Origin: JBBECE01 sp964574935 | Lineage (GTDB): Bacteria; Pseudomonadota; Alphaproteobacteria; Rhizobiales; Devosiaceae | NCBI GenBank assembly: GCA_964574935.1 | Contig: CAZNOZ010000005.1 | Span: forward strand, 1 to 64,000 | Reading direction: 5' to 3' | DNA length: 64,000 nt | Program-made: the position numbers and the translations under genes | In this document: positions 60,411-64,000 of the stretch, piece after piece | Numbering within the stretch: the stretch's first letter is position 1 | Layout: each line of letters begins with the position of its first letter | Notes under the pieces: generated by a model | The model's input: only the letters and a program-made list of their open reading frames with translations | Database searches by the model: none | Told to the model about the DNA's origin: nothing

Positions 60411-61351
60411 TCGCCCGCTTCGTCGAGCTGGCGCATCTGTTCGTCGGTCAGGGTGAGATCGGCGGCGTCGAGATTTTCCGAAAGCTGCTCGATCGTGCTG
60501 CCGGCCACCAAAGGCATGGCGTTCGGCGTCTGCATCACCCACGCCAGCACCACCTGAAAGGGCTGGGCGCCGGTTTGCTCCGCCACTTCGTGGAGCGAGT
60601 GCAGACGACGGCGGCCGTCTTCCGTGTCGTATTGCTCGGGGACGGGACGGTCTTCGCGGCCGGTGTAGACCCCGGCCAGCCCCACCGAGTAGGCGATGAT
60701 CGCGAGGCCCTCGGACTGGCAATGGTCGACCATCTCGGCGCTCAGCACCACCTGCCCGCCGAAGTCGGCGTTGTATTTGGGCCGCAGATAGGTGTGCCGC
60801 TGCTGCAGCGCCTGGAACTGGGGAAAGCCGTTGTCGCGCGCGACCTGATTGGCTTTGGCGAGCCGAAAGGAACCGTAGTTGCTCGCTCCGATCGCCCGGA
60901 CCTTGCCGGCGGCGACCAGGTCGGCGAAGGCGCCCATGGTTTCCTCCAGGGGCGTGTCGCGATCGTCGACATGGGCAAAGTAGAGATCGATGGTGTCGAT
61001 CCCCAGGCGTTTGAGGGACTTGTCGCACTCATCGGCGATCAATTGCCGCGTCAGACCGGTGGGAACATCCGAATAGCCAAACCCCACCTTTGAGGCGATC
61101 ACCACCTCGTCGCGATTGCCCCGGGCGGCCAGCCATTCCCCGAGCACGGTCTCGCTTTCGCCGCCGCGCCACTGCGAGCCGGTCCAGTGCGCGTAGATGT
61201 TGGCGGTGTCGATGAAATCGCCACCGCGGTCGCGGTAGTAGTCCAGAAGCGCAAAGGACTCTTCGCGGGTCTGCCGGGTGCCCAGATACATGGCCCCGAG
61301 CGGCATGTTGCATACTTTCAGATCCGAATGGCCGATGGTGACGGTGCGCAT
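60407..61351 (-). CDS. Aldo/keto reductase
   Basis: 314-residue NADPH-dependent oxidoreductase with the TIM-barrel AKR tetrad: Asp and Tyr in FIDTANIYAHWTG, Lys in EVVIASKVGFGYSD, His in DLYFAHVDDRDTPL. The cofactor end has VLAWVMQTPNAMPLVAGST. Substrate not known. GAGGAA precedes the ATG at 61351 by 6 nt. Its stop overlaps the YjbE-like stop by 3 nt (converging). Confidence 0.92.
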   Translation of the reverse strand: MRTVTIGHSDLKVCNMPLGAMYLGTRQTREESFALLDYYRDRGGDFIDTANIYAHWTGSQWRGGESETVLGEWLAARGNRDEVVIASKVGFGYSDVPTGLTRQLIADECDKSLKRLGIDTIDLYFAHVDDRDTPLEETMGAFADLVAAGKVRAIGASNYGSFRLAKANQVARDNGFPQFQALQQRHTYLRPKYNADFGGQVVLSAEMVDHCQSEGLAIIAYSVGLAGVYTGREDRPVPEQYDTEDGRRRLHSLHEVAEQTGAQPFQVVLAWVMQTPNAMPLVAGSTIEQLSENLDAADLTLTDEQMRQLDEAGD

Positions 61352-61504
61352 GATTTCCTCTTGGCTGACGCGGGTCGGGTCGGGGCCGCAAAGCCCGGGC
61401 CGCACGGCCAGTCTAGCGCCGCATGGCCGCTCGCCAAGCCCCATGCCGCGCAAATCGCGCGTCCCGTCGGACAAATGACGTGCATGGCGGCGGCCGGCGC
61501 CAGC

Positions 61505-62425
61505 TCAGCTTCCGCCCGCGGCGCGAAACGCTTCGAGGTCGGCGGCGGTCGGCATCGAGGGGCCGGCGCCGGAGCGGGTGACCGCGATGGCGGCGGCGGC
61601 GGTGGCGAATTCGAGGGCATCGGCGAGCGGAGCGCCGGAATCGAGTGCCGCGGCCATGGCGCCGCAGAAGCAATCCCCTGCCCCGGTGGTATCGATCGCC
61701 TCAACCCGGCGGCCCGGGACCGTTCTGGTGTTATCGGTGGAGACCGCGAGAGCGCCTTCGGCGCCCAACGTCACCACGATCGTCTGGGCGGGACCGGCGA
61801 TCAGGGTGCGGGCCGCCGACTCGATTGCCGGCATCGAAGCTGGAGCCTCGGCGAGGCTGCAATAGGTTGCGAGTTCCGTCTCGTTGACGATGACGATATC
61901 CGCCAAGGCCAGGATCGGGCCGGCATCGGCGCGGGCGGGGGCGGCGTTGAGAAGGCGCCGGCCCGACTGCGCCGGGGGGCTCCCGAAAAATGCCTCGACG
62001 GCCGCCGGCGGTACTTCGAGCTGGCTGAGATAGACCGCGTGGCCAGTCAGCAATTCAAGATCGGCGGGCTCGGGCGTGACGGCGTGGTTGGCGCCGGGGA
62101 CCGTGACAATCAGGTTCTCGCCGTCCGGCGCCACGCAGATGTATGCCTGGCCGGTATCGGTGGCCTCGATCCGCCGGATGCCGGCAATCCCGACGCCGGA
62201 TTGCCCAAGATAGTCGAGGAGCGTGTCGCCGAACTGGTCGGCGCCGACCGCGCCCAGCAATTCGGTGCGTGCACCGAGCCGAGCCGCGGCAATGGCCTGG
62301 TTGGCACCCTTGCCGCCGGGATGAGTGTGACGGGTCGCGCCGGAGACGGTCTCCCCCGGACGCGGGAGATGGAGCACTGCGAGCACGACGTCCATATTGA
62401 TCGAGCCCAGGATGCATACGCTCAC
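61505..62425 (-). CDS. rbsK: Ribokinase-like PfkB sugar kinase
   Basis: 306-residue PfkB kinase. CILGSINMDVVLAVLHLPRP, THPGGKGANQAIAAARLGAR (substrate/lid) and AIDTTGAGDCFCGAMAAALD (anion hole with catalytic Asp) match ribokinase. It phosphorylates ribose or a similar sugar. The GTG at 62425 has AAGGGG 10 nt upstream. The same frame stays open far upstream but that part lies over the hydrolase and dehydrogenase genes. 26 nt from the hydrolase stop. Confidence 0.93.
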   Translation of the reverse strand: MSVCILGSINMDVVLAVLHLPRPGETVSGATRHTHPGGKGANQAIAAARLGARTELLGAVGADQFGDTLLDYLGQSGVGIAGIRRIEATDTGQAYICVAPDGENLIVTVPGANHAVTPEPADLELLTGHAVYLSQLEVPPAAVEAFFGSPPAQSGRRLLNAAPARADAGPILALADIVIVNETELATYCSLAEAPASMPAIESAARTLIAGPAQTIVVTLGAEGALAVSTDNTRTVPGRRVEAIDTTGAGDCFCGAMAAALDSGAPLADALEFATAAAAIAVTRSGAGPSMPTAADLEAFRAAGGS

Positions 62426-62451
62426 GTCGGGATCCCCTTGTGCGGCGAGCC

Positions 62452-63087
62452 CTAGAGGCGGGCCCGCTCGATGAGCTGGCGGGCGCCGGCGATCTCGGCG
62501 TCGCTGACCCGGTGCGGGCGATCCTCGAACATCACCGAGGTCACCGCGGCGCCGGAGGCGTTCAGCCAGTCGACGGTTTCGCGGGCCCGCGACGGCGGCA
62601 CCCACTCGTCTATCTGCGAGGAGGCGTAGTAGGCCGGCATGCCGGCCAGTTCGGGCCGGGGCCGCCAGCGCGAACCCTCGGGACCGAGCAGACCACCGGT
62701 CCATATGACCGCCGCCGCATAGTGGCGCGGATACCGGGTCAGGTATTCGCATGTCAGGCAGGCGCCCTGGGAAAATCCGCCGACCACGATCCGCGACTCG
62801 CTGATCCCTTCGTCCATCAGGGCCGTCACCGCGCGCTCGTAGTGCGCGAGAGCGGCGGTCAGGTGCGGCTCGTTGTCGGCGGTCGGCGCCATGAAATAGT
62901 TCGGGTACCAGACCCCGCCGTCGGCCTTCAGCAGCACGAAGATCACAGAATCGAGCACCAGCGCTGCGGCGAGCGCCCGCATGTCGGCGGGCGAGCCGCC
63001 GCGGCCGTGGGCGAGCACAATCGCCATGTTCGGCTCGTTGCCGACGACAAGTCTTTCGGGTTCGGCCTCGTGCATCGTCCGGATCAC
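62452..63087 (-). CDS. Alpha/beta hydrolase (phospholipase/carboxylesterase type)
   Basis: 211 residues. MAIVLAHGRGGSPADMRALA near the N-terminus, the nucleophile elbow IVVGGFSQGACLTCEYLTRY with Ser, and a late His in EDRPHRVSDAEI. This is the YpfH/carboxylesterase 2 branch. Substrate unknown. The GTG at 63087 overlaps the aldehyde dehydrogenase stop (GTGA); ATG 63075 is an alternative. Coupled to the dehydrogenase and close to ribokinase, so perhaps part of one small catabolic operon. Confidence 0.85.
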   Translation of the reverse strand: MIRTMHEAEPERLVVGNEPNMAIVLAHGRGGSPADMRALAAALVLDSVIFVLLKADGGVWYPNYFMAPTADNEPHLTAALAHYERAVTALMDEGISESRIVVGGFSQGACLTCEYLTRYPRHYAAAVIWTGGLLGPEGSRWRPRPELAGMPAYYASSQIDEWVPPSRARETVDWLNASGAAVTSVMFEDRPHRVSDAEIAGARQLIERARL

Positions 63088-64000
63088 CCGGCCGGCTTGA
63101 GGTGGTTGAAGATGACGGTCTTGGCGACGGTGTATTCGCGCAGCGATTCCAGTCCCTTCTCCCGACCGTAACCGGAGTGCCTGAACCCGCCGAAAGGCAA
63201 TTCGACACCGCCGCCGGCCCCGTAGCCGTTGACGAAGACCTGGCCGGCCCGGATCGCCTTGGCGACCCGCATCTGGCGGCCGCCATTTTCGGTCCAGACG
63301 CCGGCGACGAGGCCGAAGTCGGTGGCGTTGGCGATGCGGATGGCGTCGTCCTCGTCGGTGAACGAAATGGCCGCGAGAACCGGACCGAAGATCTCCTCGC
63401 GGGCCAGGGCGTGGGTTGGCGGCACCCGGTCGAGCAGCGTCGGCGGCACGTAGTATCCGGTCCGGGGCGCCCGCTCGTCGAGGCGGCCGGTGGCGAGCGT
63501 CTCGATATTGTCGGCCGCGGCCCTGGCGAGATAGGTCTCGACCCGTTGCTTCTGGGCCGCGGAGATGAGCGGCCCGCAGTCGAGGTCGAGGTCGTGGGGG
63601 CCGGTATCGAGCGCCGCAAAGCGCGCCGCGAGAGTTTCGGTGAACGTCTCGTAGATCGTCTCCTGCACCAGCGCCCGGCTGCCGGCGGAGCAGGTCTGGC
63701 CGGCATTCTGGACAATGGCGGCGATCGTGACGTCGGCCGCGCGGTCGAGATCGGCGTCCTCGAAGATGACCTGCGGCGACTTGCCGCCCAGCTCGAGAAT
63801 GCAGGGCAGATGGTTCTGCGCCGCGGCGGTCTGGACAAGGGTGCCGACCGCCGGCGAGCCGGTGAAGGCGATCAGATCGATGCCGGGATGCCCCGAAAGC
63901 GCCGCTCCCGCCTCTTCGCCCAGCCCGGTGACGAGGTTGAGTACGCCGGAAGGCAATCCGAGTTCGGCCAGATACTCGGTCATCCGCAGGCAACTCATGC
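63084..64000 (-). CDS. Aldehyde dehydrogenase family protein (partial, N-terminus beyond window)
   Basis: At least 304 residues of the C-terminal two thirds. FTGSPAVGTLVQTAAA, the Glu motif CILELGGKSPQVIFEDADL, the catalytic Cys in IVQNAGQTCSAGSRALVQ, EEIFGPVLAAISFTDEDDA and PFGGFRHSGYGREKGLESL are all intact, so it should be active. NAD(P)-dependent oxidation of an aldehyde; substrate unknown. Cut by the right window edge, not by a mutation. Confidence 0.94.
   Translation of the reverse strand, partial: MSCLRMTEYLAELGLPSGVLNLVTGLGEEAGAALSGHPGIDLIAFTGSPAVGTLVQTAAAQNHLPCILELGGKSPQVIFEDADLDRAADVTIAAIVQNAGQTCSAGSRALVQETIYETFTETLAARFAALDTGPHDLDLDCGPLISAAQKQRVETYLARAAADNIETLATGRLDERAPRTGYYVPPTLLDRVPPTHALAREEIFGPVLAAISFTDEDDAIRIANATDFGLVAGVWTENGGRQMRVAKAIRAGQVFVNGYGAGGGVELPFGGFRHSGYGREKGLESLREYTVAKTVIFNHLKPAG

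Noticed and set aside
61505..63838. 777-codon open frame ending in ribokinase, suggesting a giant fusion
   Set aside because: Upstream of GTG 62425 the translation is Ser/Arg/Pro-rich and lies over the hydrolase and aldehyde dehydrogenase genes; ribokinase alone accounts for the family length.

Overview
The window is high-GC DNA from an alphaproteobacterium, most likely in the Hyphomicrobiales (Rhizobiales). The evidence is a Cpa/Tad pilus locus in the alphaproteobacterial order, aerobic-type cobalamin genes with CobN and CobW, a cobalamin-riboswitch-controlled CbtB/CbtA pair, Entner-Doudoroff genes in one operon, and palindromic intergenic repeats of the kind common in Rhizobiales. All assignments come from reading the sequence; no database search was run. 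One assembly gap of exactly 100 N (8681-8780) lies inside a GC-rich tandem repeat.

Layout. (1) 1-10.8 kb: Tad/Flp pilus locus. On the minus strand are flp pilin, cpaA, cpaB, cpaC, cpaE, cpaF, tadB and a partial tadC. Divergently on the plus strand are a secretin-N-domain protein and two TadE-like minor pilins. No cpaD is present between cpaC and cpaE. (2) 10.9-15.1 kb: a YnjBCD-type ABC importer and a CoxG-like SRPBCC protein. (3) 15.2-18.9 kb: a three-gene operon of coiled-coil and membrane proteins of unknown role. (4) 18.9-24.6 kb: a lipoprotein, then a BadF-type sugar kinase, zwf, pgl and edd, i.e. the upper Entner-Doudoroff pathway.

(5) 24.8-47.1 kb: about 22 kb dominated by cobalamin synthesis. 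One group is cobP, cobD, cobQ, cobB, cbiD and cobK. A minus-strand run follows: cbiX, cobH, cobL, cobI, a cbiG-cobJ fusion and cobM. A second minus-strand run starts at a canonical cobalamin riboswitch: cbtB, cbtA, cobW, cobN, a P-loop kinase, cobO, an ornithine-cyclodeaminase homologue, a ZntB/CorA channel and a DUF1697 protein. Most junctions are 1- or 4-nt start/stop overlaps, which implies translational coupling. The cobN gene has been hit twice by palindromic repeats: one is in frame inside the coding sequence, and one sits at its 5' end, where it duplicated the start region and left a 43-codon leader ORF.

(6) 47.2-54.9 kb: a DUF2164 protein, uxuA with a divergent GntR regulator, an MFS transporter, a polymer-forming membrane protein, a tandem OsmC protein and glycerate 2-kinase. 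(7) 54.9-59.5 kb: gcvT-gcvH-gcvP-glycerate kinase behind a tandem glycine riboswitch. (8) 59.7-64 kb: a TerC/YjbE-type membrane protein, aldo/keto reductase, ribokinase, an alpha/beta hydrolase and a partial aldehyde dehydrogenase.

The loci most worth following are the rearranged cobN region, a possible divergent cobalamin riboswitch upstream of cbiX, the embedded kinase between cobN and cobO, the mixed early/late cobalt-insertion gene set, and the uncharacterised three-gene operon at 15.2-18.9 kb.
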